DNA from: an uncultured Latescibacterota bacterium | GTDB taxonomy: Bacteria > Latescibacterota > UBA2968 > UBA8231 | Reading direction: 5' to 3' | NCBI GenBank assembly: GCA_958295495.1 | Contig: OY282352.1 | Span: 1,426,001 to 1,490,000 of the forward strand | DNA length: 64,000 nucleotides | Shown here: positions 35,816 to 45,092 of the stretch, in pieces | Layout of the letters: each line of letters begins with the position of its first letter | Numbering within the stretch: the stretch's first letter is position 1 | The notes under the pieces: generated by a model | Database searches by the model: none | The model's input: the letters and a program-made list of their open reading frames with translations, nothing else | What the model was told of the DNA's origin: nothing | Position numbers and translations under genes: made by a program

Positions 35816-36960
35816 GAGCCGTCCTCAGCTTCGTCGTAGTCTTCGGTGAAGAAAAGTGCGTCCTCCATCCAGCCGGATTCATGGAGCCGCCCCAGCCCTT
35901 GATCCTGCCGCAGTTTCCTCACATTGGGCAGTTCGGCAACCGGGCGGATGATGGCGTCGGAAGTGTCTTCGAGGCGGCAGACTACGGATGTATTCTCAAG
36001 CGTATTATCGTTCATTACGGTCAACAGGGTTGGCGCATGGGTCGTGGTGAGTACCTGAATACCGGACTTCGCGGTTTGCCGTTCAATCAAATCCATCAAC
36101 AGATTCAGCCGCACGGGGTGAATGCCGTTGTCGATTTCCTCGAAGAAGTAGAGGCCGGCCGGGTTTTCGCCGAGTAGCACTGCTAGCATGGCGAGAAAAC
36201 GCAGCGTGCCGTCCGACGCGCTATAGGCCGATACCTTTCTGCCATTTTTCTCGCAGAGCATAAGATGGACCCGACCACTGGGATCACGTGGAAACTCGAA
36301 GTCGGCCACATCCATAGGTGTGAGTTCGCTTAACCAATCGGCGAGAATTTCTTTGCGCTTGGGGTTGTCGCAGATGCCCTCCAGCACCGTCGGCAAATTC
36401 TCGCCGGAGTCGCCCAATATGTTCGCGCTGGGGAAACTAGGCTCCCGCATTCGGTCCGGCGACGGTTCCAGAAAACGCATACTGTCTAAGAGATCGATGG
36501 TTTCCCGATAGACGGCCTCTCGTTCCTGTAATAGGATTGGTCGCCCTTCGTATGGCGAGAGTGAGGTTTCAAAAGTTTCAAAAGTTTCCGCGTTGGACGT
36601 GAGCTTTTCTTGTAGAAATAGGAAACCCGCTGGCTCGTATCCAACCTCAATCAAGTAGTGCAATTCAGAGCCGTGCAATTCAAATCCGATCTCAAGAGAA
36701 AACTGGACTTGCCCAAAGCGGACTACTTCATTGGGTGCCCCGCGGATCGGCTCCCACTCGCGTTGGCCGCCGCCGCCATATTTCCCGCCGAGAATCTCGG
36801 CTAGCGTATAACCCCGACCAATGCCGTGCAGGAAGCGGAAGGCGTCGCGGATGTTGCTCTTACCGCTGGCGTTTGCGCCCACGATTACGGTGAACGGGCC
36901 GATGCGCAACGTCTCATCGGCGAAATTCTTGAAATTTACGAGGCGAAGCGATGTAATCAT
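35812..36960 (-). CDS. RecF/OLD-like AAA ATPase of a two-gene defence system
   Basis: 382 residues, ABC-type ATPase: Walker A VIVGANASGKSNIRDAFRF (about 25-43) after the usual FKNFADETLRIGPF strand pair; a signature-like YSASDGTLRFLAML; Walker B LYFFEEIDNGIHP; H-loop VLTTTHAPTLL. These ATPases (AAA_15/AAA_21) drive partner nucleases in PARIS, Gabija-like and OLD systems. Paired by a four-base overlap with the TOPRIM-like protein. Confidence 0.8.
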   Translation of the reverse strand: MITSLRLVNFKNFADETLRIGPFTVIVGANASGKSNIRDAFRFLHGIGRGYTLAEILGGKYGGGGQREWEPIRGAPNEVVRFGQVQFSLEIGFELHGSELHYLIEVGYEPAGFLFLQEKLTSNAETFETFETSLSPYEGRPILLQEREAVYRETIDLLDSMRFLEPSPDRMREPSFPSANILGDSGENLPTVLEGICDNPKRKEILADWLSELTPMDVADFEFPRDPSGRVHLMLCEKNGRKVSAYSASDGTLRFLAMLAVLLGENPAGLYFFEEIDNGIHPVRLNLLMDLIERQTAKSGIQVLTTTHAPTLLTVMNDNTLENTSVVCRLEDTSDAIIRPVAELPNVRKLRQDQGLGRLHESGWMEDALFFTEDYDEAEDGS

Positions 36961-36982
36961 CGGACTTCCTCCGGTTGACTAT

Positions 36983-37030
36983 TTACTCGTCGGAACCAGC
37001 GTCGGCCAATTCGATGAGAGCTTGCAGGAG
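36983..37030 (-). pseudogene. Tail remnant of a DUF1156 methylase gene
   Basis: Minus-strand reading LLQALIELADAGSDE then stop matches the C-terminal segment ILQALIELANVGSDE of the DUF1156 protein (encoded about 40,309-40,353). The base-level match is clear (ctcgtcggaacc identical, about 80% overall). It lies between the MORC-like and AAA genes and marks a recombination joint. Confidence 0.6.
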
Positions 37031-37083
37031 CACTTTAGGCACCAGATCGGGTATCCAAACGGCGAACCAGTGGCCGCGTGGTA

Positions 37084-39069
37084 TCAGGACGCAGAGTCCT
37101 CAAATGACTCGATCTCGTCTAATAGTTTCTTGATCCGGCCCTTGTCTTTGCTTTTTTCGAGGTACTTTTGGTAGCTTGCTTCTGCATCGCGGATAAGCTG
37201 CTGGTAGGTAATCACGCGGATATGTTTTGCTTCCAAAGCCTTTTCCGACTCTTGTCGCCTTTCTGTATCCTCCCAATCACTGAGTTTTTTACCCACCAGA
37301 CAAATCGCTTCAATTGACCCATCCTCGTTGGCTGTATCTATACGTAACTGTTTCCTCAATGCGCTTATGTACTTATCAACTTGTCCCATGAGGCTATAGG
37401 TTGAAGTGGTAACAGACCCTTTTTTTAGCTCGATGATTACGTGCTTACCTGACGTCTTCTTGTATAGAATATCCAGCCGTCCCCGCTTTTCTTCATCGGT
37501 CAACTTGTCGGAAATTTTATCAAAAGCCGTAGTAATCGACTTTTCTAAGGTGGGCGTTTCCGTAGCCATATCCCACGATGGGTCCAAGAGCCAGAGATGG
37601 TTGTAAATGTGCCGTTGAATGACCTTCTCTAGGACGTCATCGTCAATATGACGGGACAACTTTTTAATGACATCTAAGCGGCCTTCAGTGATTTGGTAAT
37701 ACCACGATGCTTCTATATCATCTAACTCGGAAAAGAGCTTTACGGCAATCTCAAGATTATTGATGTCGAGTTGACCTAATTCGTTTAGTTTTTCTTTGTG
37801 GCGCAAATGCTCAAATGCCAATACGCCGTGTTTATACAGAGTCTTTCTGTGATCTTCATCAGTTGCAATTTGGTTAATCCTGCCGAATAACTTTTTGGCG
37901 GCGGTTTTAGTATCGCTCTGCAACGACTCGTACCATTCCTTGATCGCGGGAATTTCACTGGCTTTCTTCGCCCCTTCTTCATCCTTTAGTTTTGCTCGTT
38001 CTCTTGCTAAATACTTGAGTTCCCGTTCGACAAATGTTCTCAGTTGCACAAACCGATCATCGCTTTGAATAAAATCCTGCCTGCTGGACGTGGCAATATC
38101 CTCTTTTTCAGTTGAGTCGAGGAAGTCCGCTTCCAATTCGCCTATGATGTACTTTGTATATAGTCCACCTTCGCGGAATGAGTCCAATATGTCTTCCAAT
38201 GCGACCTTTCCCCTAGCAAGTATGGATATTTTGTTCAGATTATCTACGCCCTCCTGTAAGGTTCCTGATTTTTTGACCAAACCAATCCAGCCGCGCACAG
38301 CATACTGCCCTTGCTCATCTACTGTGTTTTCCTCTCGCCGAACGACATATCTCTCATCGTGCTCAAACTTAGACTCGTCGAAGCCGCCATAGACCAAGGC
38401 GTATTCCAGCTTGCCTAAGTAGTTCCTGTCTTGTAGGGTTATCTCGTTATCATTGACGAACACTTGAAAGTCTGTGGAAATAACCGAGAAGCGGCGAGCC
38501 ACGCGCTGGCGCAGATGGGCGTCTAGGGATGCGTTCACCCGTTTCTTGAGATCGCGCAGAATGATTACCGTGCCAGAATGTCCAAAATTGATTGCCTTCG
38601 GCACATCTATGACGGGAGGACGATACTTTTGCTTGTTTTCTATTGCTTCTTGGATTTTTTCGACGTCTAATTCAATTGCCAGAGGGTCGGTGCCCTTCTT
38701 TTGAGTAAAGACCTGTACTTTCCTCGCAATAGACAAGACAGATAACTTGCCAATGCCCTTTCTCCCCATAACGGGTCGTCCCTTGTTTTCTGTCTGATCT
38801 CCACTTCCTTTGTCCCGGCGTTGATAACCAACGGTTAGAAATTTTTCGCGCATATCCGTATCATCCATCCCACAGCCATCGTCTTTAATGACAATCTGCT
38901 TACCGTCCCTTTGTTCTTTTACGGATACGGATACATCTACCCGAGCGGCGTCGGCATCCCAAGCATTGGCAATCAGCTCAGCGAGGACGGCGGGAACATT
39001 GCTATACAGGTTTAGACCCAAATGATTGAGCACATTCAAGTCAATGTCCAAAGTATATTCTTCAGACAT
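37084..39069 (-). CDS. MORC/MutL-type GHKL ATPase with C-terminal PD-(D/E)XK nuclease
   Basis: 661 residues. GHKL motifs: N-box ELIANAWDADA (E31, N35), G1 DDGCGMDD (about 63-70), G2 GRPVMGRKGIGKLSV (about 97-111). C-terminal nuclease core GRLDILYKK ... VIIELKKG (D533, E548, K550). MORC/MutL-like ATPases fused to nucleases and encoded next to C5-cytosine methylases form a described class of restriction-modification systems; the ATPase-nuclease is the restriction part. Overlaps the methylase gene by eight bases. The gene is clearly AT-richer than DUF499 and DUF1156, indicating separate acquisition. Confidence 0.85.
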   Translation of the reverse strand: MSEEYTLDIDLNVLNHLGLNLYSNVPAVLAELIANAWDADAARVDVSVSVKEQRDGKQIVIKDDGCGMDDTDMREKFLTVGYQRRDKGSGDQTENKGRPVMGRKGIGKLSVLSIARKVQVFTQKKGTDPLAIELDVEKIQEAIENKQKYRPPVIDVPKAINFGHSGTVIILRDLKKRVNASLDAHLRQRVARRFSVISTDFQVFVNDNEITLQDRNYLGKLEYALVYGGFDESKFEHDERYVVRREENTVDEQGQYAVRGWIGLVKKSGTLQEGVDNLNKISILARGKVALEDILDSFREGGLYTKYIIGELEADFLDSTEKEDIATSSRQDFIQSDDRFVQLRTFVERELKYLARERAKLKDEEGAKKASEIPAIKEWYESLQSDTKTAAKKLFGRINQIATDEDHRKTLYKHGVLAFEHLRHKEKLNELGQLDINNLEIAVKLFSELDDIEASWYYQITEGRLDVIKKLSRHIDDDVLEKVIQRHIYNHLWLLDPSWDMATETPTLEKSITTAFDKISDKLTDEEKRGRLDILYKKTSGKHVIIELKKGSVTTSTYSLMGQVDKYISALRKQLRIDTANEDGSIEAICLVGKKLSDWEDTERRQESEKALEAKHIRVITYQQLIRDAEASYQKYLEKSKDKGRIKKLLDEIESFEDSAS

Positions 39070-40129
39070 TTCTTTTCTCTCTTTTTTTCAAATGATCTGT
39101 AATGGCCCTGCCGATAGCAGATGCCAAAGACGGCGGAACGGCGTTGCCGATTTGACGGCCAATTTTCGTAAATGGCGTTTTTTCGCCGGGTGCAACAAAC
39201 TGGTATTGTTCGGGAAAAGTTTGGAGAATGGCACCTTCTCTCAAGCTCAAGGCCCTGTCTTGTTCTGGATGGCCATAGCGTCCCGTTCCATAGCGATAGA
39301 ACTGTGTAGTCAGTGTAGGTGCAGGCTTATCCCACTGCATGCGTCCGTAAACACTTCCATAGCTCAAACCACTATCTCTCTTATAGCAATTTGGCAATAA
39401 TGCAGTAGGCCAATCTCGCCAACTCCCACCAGGTCTTGAGGCTCGGATTCGCTTGAGGTTGATTGGCTCTAACCGAGAACAAACATGCAGAGGATCCGTC
39501 TCACTTGATTGTCCATGCTCAAGAGGACATAAATGTTCAATTACTTGCCTAACTGTTTTAGGTTCTTTGGCTGCGGATTTTGGCATATCAATCCGGTCCA
39601 ACAAAGACCCTAACATAACTAAACGGCATCGCTTTTGCGGAACCCCAAAGTCGGTACAAGAGATGACGCCATCAGCAATTTTATACCCTGCATCAGTCAA
39701 CTCGCGCTTAAATTTATGGTAAATGGCCTTATCCATGAGTTGGGGCACGTTCTCCATTGAGATGACCTCTGGCTGACCTTCGAGAATTATTCGCAGAAAT
39801 TCGTCAATTAGATTCCATCTCGAATCTAACTGACAAGACTTCCTTTTTGCCGTGTGACTGGAGAATGGTTGGCAAGGAGCACAACCGACGAGTATGCGAT
39901 ATTCTGCATCATTAAAATATGTCGAAATATCTGAAAAAGAGATATTTCTAATATCCGCTTCGATAAAAGTTGCTCCGCAATTTTTCTCATAAGCGTAACG
40001 ACACGAGCTATCAATATCTAGACCGGCCTTGACAGTGATTCCTGCCTCCTGCAGCCCATACGTCAACCCGCCAATGCTACAGAACATATCAAATACTTGT
40101 GCATTTAATTGATTCAGTGATTCACACAT
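39062..40129 (-). CDS. DNA (cytosine-5) methyltransferase
   Basis: 355 residues with the full set of m5C motifs: I VFDMFCSIGGLTYGLQ, IV GCAPCQPFSS (nucleophile Cys 86), VI VISMENVPQ, VIII GVPQKRCRLVML, then the variable target-recognition region (about 195-255), IX LREGAILQTFPEQY and X RQIGNAVPPSLA. Transfers a methyl group from SAM to C5 of cytosine at an unknown site and protects DNA against the co-encoded MORC-type ATPase-nuclease. It has its own promoter-like sequence upstream and AT-rich composition. Confidence 0.92.
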   Translation of the reverse strand: MCESLNQLNAQVFDMFCSIGGLTYGLQEAGITVKAGLDIDSSCRYAYEKNCGATFIEADIRNISFSDISTYFNDAEYRILVGCAPCQPFSSHTAKRKSCQLDSRWNLIDEFLRIILEGQPEVISMENVPQLMDKAIYHKFKRELTDAGYKIADGVISCTDFGVPQKRCRLVMLGSLLDRIDMPKSAAKEPKTVRQVIEHLCPLEHGQSSETDPLHVCSRLEPINLKRIRASRPGGSWRDWPTALLPNCYKRDSGLSYGSVYGRMQWDKPAPTLTTQFYRYGTGRYGHPEQDRALSLREGAILQTFPEQYQFVAPGEKTPFTKIGRQIGNAVPPSLASAIGRAITDHLKKREKRNV

Positions 40130-40187
40130 GAAATCGCCTCACAATCGCTATTGTATCTTTAACTATGACGGCGGCCGTGTCGGCCCA

Positions 40188-40216
40188 ATCTAAGAGGGAT
40201 ATTAGCACTTTGTCAA
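40188..40216 (-). promoter_or_regulatory. Sigma70-like promoter of the methylase/MORC operon
   Basis: Minus strand: TTGACA (40211-40216, overlapping the DUF1156 stop), 17-base spacer, TTAGAT (40188-40193), followed by a leader of about 50 bases before the methylase ATG at 40129. Suggests that the module is transcribed independently. Confidence 0.45.
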
Positions 40217-43200
40217 CGTTGATCTCCAAATTGAAGTGCTCTCTGCCTAGGTTTCTGAACACCGTCACGGGCGGCGACGTGGTTGCTGAGGGCTTCGAGA
40301 ATGGAGCGCTCGTCGGAACCGACGTTGGCTAGTTCGATGAGGGCCTGGAGGATTTGGTTGAACAGGGCGTTGCGCTGGAGGCCGCGGGTGTCGAGGTAAT
40401 CGTCCACTTTGGCTTGGTCGCCGGCGCGCCACAGGTGCATGAGCTTGTGGACTTGGTCGATGAGGGGGACGGGGCGTCCGCCCGGGGCTTCGAGGCCGAG
40501 GTTGCGGCCTTGCCGCCGGTTATAGGGTTTGAGCTTGACTTTGGCACCGCCGCCTGTCTCTGCCGCGTCCTCGGGTGGGTCGTCTTCGTCGCCGGCTTTC
40601 CCCTTGCCCGATTGGGCGAGGAGGTCGTGCTGATTGACGAGGGCTGTATCCGAGAGGTTGCACGACAGGGCGTAGAGAATGCAGCCGCCGACCGGTGCCT
40701 CGTCCATGCCTAAGTCGTGGCGGTGGAGCAGGTAGTAGGTGGTTACGTCGTCGAGTCCAGTGACAGCTTCTTCGCCGTCGTGGGTCAGGACGCGACCGAC
40801 GACGAAATCGACGACCATGCGCCGCACCTCGCGCAGGAACGCCGAGACGGTCATCAGTTGGTTCGGGTCGTTGGCCTTCTTGACGACTGGGTGCTTGCTG
40901 AAGGCTTCGAGAGCCGGGCCGGTTGCGGCCCACACGAAGTCCGGGCCGCGAATGCCGGCGTCCCAAAAGTCGCGGAGTTGGTAGATGATGTTCTCGCGCA
41001 TTTCGCCGAGGACGAGGTTGTCCCAACCAGGGCGAGCAGGGGGGCGTTTTTTGCAGACGAGCCAAACGGAGGAGGCAAGGGCCGCCGAAGCCATGGCCCG
41101 CGTGCGGGTATTCATCTCCGTCTGGATCGGCCACGAGCCGTTGACGACAAAGCCAGCCCGAATGAGAGCGGCGACCAGCGTCTCCCACGCATCGGGTTGC
41201 TTGTTGGCGAAAACAATGACAAGTCGTCCTTCTGCTTGTAGGGCTGCGCGGCACGCTTGAAAAGCACGGGCCATGCCGTCCTCGTAGTTCTCTTTGGAAC
41301 GCTCTTTGTCGCCGCCGAATCGACTCGCGTCGTCAATGAGTTCGCCGTCGTTGGTGTCGTGGTTCCACTTAGGACCGAGCGCATCGGCCAAGACGTCGTC
41401 CATTTCGGAGCACAGCCCGTGCGTAGAGCGACGCAGCCAGACGTGGAAGAAATCCATCAGGTCGGAATAGGGGATTGCATCGTAGTAGGGGGGATCGGTG
41501 AGGATGAGATCGTATGTTCCCGCTACGGCAGTCGCGCTCATGGTCTGTACGTTCGGCGTTGCCGCCGCTTGTGTTGCTTCAACCGCGTGGGCGACAAAGC
41601 GCGATACCCATTCGAGCGCACCGAGGAAGTTGCCGGAGGTATTGGACAGCGGATTGACTTCGGCGTAATCCCACACGATGGGGAGGGCAAAGCGGGCAAA
41701 GGTATTTCTAAGCGTTTCTCTGCTGTTGTGCCAAGAGCAAATCGCGCTGGAGTAGTCAGCCAGCCGATCGATCACGAGCGCGAGACTGGCGATCACGGCC
41801 TCGCGCCAACGCCTCGGCCAGTCGTCGAGTTCGCGCATCAGCTTCCGAACCGTCAGCATGAGCGTCCCGAGGGCCATCAACTGCCGATTCGTGAACAGCT
41901 TCCGCCATGTGTCGAAGCCGTAACCGTCCACCGAAAAAGCACGCGACGCACCGGTTCCTGCTTTGGGCGTCGGCTCCTCCGGCAACCCAAACGGGATGTC
42001 CGCATACAGTACCTGAAGCTGCTCCTCGGTCACTTGCGCCACCGCCCGCTCATGCTCCGTCGGCAAGCGGTATTCCTTCCCCTTCCCCTTCGGCCCATCC
42101 ACCACCACCACCGTCATCACCGCCCCGAGCCGCCCGGCGCGGCCCTCCAAGCGTATGTCCTCCATGGTCATTATCGCGCCGCAGCACGGGCAGGTTGCGC
42201 CAGTGCGCGACATGGTGCCCGCGCCGACGCGCTTGTCGTGTTCACGCCGATGCGCCGCGTTGCCGCCGTTGTGGGGCACGTCGGTCTCGACGCCAAAGAC
42301 GACGCCGGTCTGCGCGGCCTTCGGCTCCATCGTCAGCAGCACGCGCTTGCGCTCCTTCTTGCACAGCCAGCGCGTCTTGAGCAGCGGCAGGGTGGCCCGG
42401 CACTGCTTGCAGGTCACGGTCCGCGCCCACAGATAGGCTACCGTGGGCTTGGCGATCCAGCGCGGGTTGCGCGGGTCGTCGAGGTAGGCGTCGTCGAATT
42501 CGGCGTTGAGCGGATCGACCTGCGGTGCGCCCGCTTCATCAACCTCTAAAAGCTGTCGATGGCGTGGCTCATACGCCTCGTCTGGCTTCAGCGGCTCAAA
42601 CTCGGCATAAGTCGGATAGTACGCAGCCAACTCTGTGCGCGCCTTAGCCAGCACCCACCGGCCCCAAGCGCGCACGTGCCAAGCGAGATCTGCCTCGAGT
42701 ATTGGATCGTCCTGCTGCACGAGATCGAGCTGGATTTCGCCGCCATCGCCGTGGCCGAGCCGCTCCAAGAAGGTCCGCAAGCCGGCCCCCTTAAACCCCT
42801 TTGCTTTCAGGAACGCCTCCATGAATTCGCCGTCCTCCAGCGCGAACTCGGGCAGCGGGCGGGTCTGCCCTGCGAGCTTCTGCGGATATTCGAGGGTACA
42901 CTTGAGGATGAACCAAGCGACCGGGTTGATGTCCATGGCGGTCACGTCGCAGCCGAGACGCATGGCTTCGAGCGGAATGGCCCCGCCGCCGGCAAACGGG
43001 TCCAGCACCTTGGGCGCACGGCCGCCGTAAGCCTTGCGGATCTCGTCGCGGAACCACTGGAGATCCGGGCCGTTTTCCCGGCCCCAATGGAGGATGCCGC
43101 CGACCGTCTCCTCCTTCACCTTCTCGACCACGCGACCATTCACCCGCTTGCGCTCGATCGTCTCGACCACGCGGCCGGCCAGCCGCTCCAGAATCTCCTG

Positions 43201-43434
43201 CCGTTGCTGGGGATTGCCGGGGTCGGCAAGCAGCGTCGCAATCAGTGCCGCCCGCGACGCCGCGAGGGGCCGCCGCGCCGGCCATATATGCAGGGTCGAG
43301 ATGTGGCCATGGCGCACGTTCTTCTCGTGGACCGAGTCGAGGGAGACCTGTTTGAGGGGGAAGGCGGTCTCGATGAGACGGGGGTGGTCATGTTTTAGTC
43401 GGTTGTCGGTTTCATCATGGTTGTGTAAGCACAT
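40213..43434 (-). CDS. DUF1156 adenine-type DNA methylase of a helicase-methylase-ATPase set
   Basis: 1073 residues. DUF1156 N terminus LIETAFPLKQVSLDSVHEKN ... HIWPARRPLAASRA; SAM-binding motif VLDPFAGGGAIPLEAMRLG (about 143-161); zinc-ribbon cysteines C342, C345, C358 and C415-C418; catalytic motif LILTDPPYYDAIPY (about 643-656), of the N6-adenine/N4-cytosine type. COG1743 proteins of this kind accompany DUF499 ATPases and SNF2 helicases in defence islands and probably mark self DNA. Ends ALQFGDQR. A copy of its tail is found at 36983. Confidence 0.88.
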   Translation of the reverse strand: MCLHNHDETDNRLKHDHPRLIETAFPLKQVSLDSVHEKNVRHGHISTLHIWPARRPLAASRAALIATLLADPGNPQQRQEILERLAGRVVETIERKRVNGRVVEKVKEETVGGILHWGRENGPDLQWFRDEIRKAYGGRAPKVLDPFAGGGAIPLEAMRLGCDVTAMDINPVAWFILKCTLEYPQKLAGQTRPLPEFALEDGEFMEAFLKAKGFKGAGLRTFLERLGHGDGGEIQLDLVQQDDPILEADLAWHVRAWGRWVLAKARTELAAYYPTYAEFEPLKPDEAYEPRHRQLLEVDEAGAPQVDPLNAEFDDAYLDDPRNPRWIAKPTVAYLWARTVTCKQCRATLPLLKTRWLCKKERKRVLLTMEPKAAQTGVVFGVETDVPHNGGNAAHRREHDKRVGAGTMSRTGATCPCCGAIMTMEDIRLEGRAGRLGAVMTVVVVDGPKGKGKEYRLPTEHERAVAQVTEEQLQVLYADIPFGLPEEPTPKAGTGASRAFSVDGYGFDTWRKLFTNRQLMALGTLMLTVRKLMRELDDWPRRWREAVIASLALVIDRLADYSSAICSWHNSRETLRNTFARFALPIVWDYAEVNPLSNTSGNFLGALEWVSRFVAHAVEATQAAATPNVQTMSATAVAGTYDLILTDPPYYDAIPYSDLMDFFHVWLRRSTHGLCSEMDDVLADALGPKWNHDTNDGELIDDASRFGGDKERSKENYEDGMARAFQACRAALQAEGRLVIVFANKQPDAWETLVAALIRAGFVVNGSWPIQTEMNTRTRAMASAALASSVWLVCKKRPPARPGWDNLVLGEMRENIIYQLRDFWDAGIRGPDFVWAATGPALEAFSKHPVVKKANDPNQLMTVSAFLREVRRMVVDFVVGRVLTHDGEEAVTGLDDVTTYYLLHRHDLGMDEAPVGGCILYALSCNLSDTALVNQHDLLAQSGKGKAGDEDDPPEDAAETGGGAKVKLKPYNRRQGRNLGLEAPGGRPVPLIDQVHKLMHLWRAGDQAKVDDYLDTRGLQRNALFNQILQALIELANVGSDERSILEALSNHVAARDGVQKPRQRALQFGDQR

Positions 43435-43457
43435 ATAGCTGGCATCTGATTGCCCGA

Positions 43458-44102
43458 TTAGCTTTGCTCGAAATGCTGCTTCGCGTCTTCAAAGCAGGTG
43501 AAAACTTTGTTGATGCGCCTCTTGAAATCCATGGTCCCCATCGTCTTTCGGTCAGTCCAGTATTGTGCCGTAAGGGTATCGGGACGGACACCAGAACCAT
43601 GAGTATCGATGATGAGAGCTCCTTTGTGTATCTCACTAATTCGTTTGTCGCGAAGATGGATGTTAGGCTCATTCGTGTAGACACCGATCGCCTGATAGCC
43701 ATTTCCGCTCGGTGAGGGACTAATGTGGCTCGCTATGGACCAAGATTCAGATTCTGGTGTCATCAAGTGCATCTTGAGTTCCGATAGCGTCTGCTTGACT
43801 CCCATGTAGCAGACGATCATAGGCACACGCTCCTCGGTCTCCGGGTTGATATAGCTTGACTGGAGTTCGACGCGCCAAGTCCCGCGGAGGTCTGGCCGTT
43901 TAACGAACCAACCATGAAGGAATGGCAGACGCCACAAAAAGCGATCAAAAACAAACACAAGCACTCCAAGGGAACTTATGACCACAGTGAAGGGCTTTGC
44001 GTGTGCCCAGGTGACCGGTGTATCCTGCAAGAACAAAGTACCCCACCACACAAGTGCAGCTATTGCGAGAAAGACAATGATATGAATGCGCTCGATTTTC
44101 AT
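43458..44102 (-). CDS. cap15: Cap15-like CBASS effector (two TM helices plus beta-barrel)
   Basis: 214 residues: two transmembrane helices (about 6-25 IHIIVFLAIAALVWWGTLFL; about 35-53) then a soluble beta-rich domain (about 70-210) starting LRGTWRVELQSSYINP. This matches Cap15, a CBASS effector whose minimal barrel binds the cyclic nucleotide and whose helices then disrupt the inner membrane. Lies three bases after the CD-NTase stop. There are no Cap2/Cap3 genes, so this would be a minimal type I CBASS. Identification by architecture and context. Confidence 0.7.
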   Translation of the reverse strand: MKIERIHIIVFLAIAALVWWGTLFLQDTPVTWAHAKPFTVVISSLGVLVFVFDRFLWRLPFLHGWFVKRPDLRGTWRVELQSSYINPETEERVPMIVCYMGVKQTLSELKMHLMTPESESWSIASHISPSPSGNGYQAIGVYTNEPNIHLRDKRISEIHKGALIIDTHGSGVRPDTLTAQYWTDRKTMGTMDFKRRINKVFTCFEDAKQHFEQS

Positions 44103-44105
44103 TCT

Positions 44106-45026
44106 TTATCTTACTATGGCATAGTTCCAAGCGGCGTAAATGAAAGCAAGAGCCTCTTGCCGTTTCCACGGTTGCGTCGAGTCAAAGAGGGGCTTGATGT
44201 TGTTGACTTCTTTCAGGCTCTCACAGATCGCAGCGTCCTTGATGCTTGTTGCAAGGTGTATAAGAACTTCTTGTACTTTAGGGTCCCACGTATTCCCTTT
44301 GAAACACTTATTCGGTGCATTCCAGATCATGCACTCGATCAGAAACCCAGGAATCGGCTTCGCCGCAGCAATGGAAGCCTCGTCCATTTCGTTGCGTAAT
44401 TTCTTGAGAATGCGCACGACGCCCTTGTAGGAACGATCTGTTTTTTTGTTTTTGGAGACCCCGTTCTCAAAGTGCTGCGGTGTCTCCGGCCAGCTATCGA
44501 GCAGTCGCTCTGGGTAGTTGTGGATCCGCCCTCCATTGTCAGGCAACAAAGCTACGCCGCGTCGATAGATTCCGTCATTATGGTAGTGTCGACATTCAAA
44601 AAACGGCGCAACGTCCGCCTCTACGTGGTATGAGTTCTCTCTCACGTCAATGGCTTTATTCCCACGATGGATCGCCCCAAATCCGAAGTGTTCAGCCAGG
44701 GCTTCCTCGAGTTCATTCTTAAACTGAGTGGAGCCGTAGGTCGCTGGGACAAGGCCAAAGGTCTTGTCGGTAGTCCCCTCGGGGAGGAAGCAAAAAAAAG
44801 ACTCGTCGCAAAGAACCCCTATATCGACGTCGCTGTCCTGTCGGACATTGACGCGGTTGTGGTACGAGCCATGCGGAAAGACCGTCAGACTCCGATTCTT
44901 CAGCTTGTCGCTTTTGGAGATCGCATTACGAACAGCCTTGACGGCGTTCTCGCAACGCTCATTCTCGGTTTTTCTAGGTGGTCGTGACCACTGGCTGAAT
45001 TCATTCTCCCAATTCCTAGTCATCAT
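44106..45026 (-). CDS. CD-NTase (cGAS/DncV-like nucleotidyltransferase) of CBASS
   Basis: 306 residues. Signature PHGSYHNRVN ... QDSDVDIGVL: G53, S54 and metal ligands D66, D68; the third Asp is D138 in YHVEADVAPFFE. The C-terminal helical half (LLDSWPETPQHFENGVSKN, VRILKKLRNEMDE) is typical of the OAS-like core. It makes a cyclic di- or trinucleotide on phage infection that activates the Cap15-like protein. ATG at 45026 or 45023 (AAGAGG before both; the second is better spaced). A TTGACC box lies upstream, so it may have its own weak promoter downstream of the Argonaute operon. Confidence 0.85.
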   Translation of the reverse strand: MMTRNWENEFSQWSRPPRKTENERCENAVKAVRNAISKSDKLKNRSLTVFPHGSYHNRVNVRQDSDVDIGVLCDESFFCFLPEGTTDKTFGLVPATYGSTQFKNELEEALAEHFGFGAIHRGNKAIDVRENSYHVEADVAPFFECRHYHNDGIYRRGVALLPDNGGRIHNYPERLLDSWPETPQHFENGVSKNKKTDRSYKGVVRILKKLRNEMDEASIAAAKPIPGFLIECMIWNAPNKCFKGNTWDPKVQEVLIHLATSIKDAAICESLKEVNNIKPLFDSTQPWKRQEALAFIYAAWNYAIVR

Positions 45027-45092
45027 ATCCTCTTATTTTTTAAAAGATCGTAGATTGGTCAACTGTGGCCGAATGTGATTCACTGATTTCGT

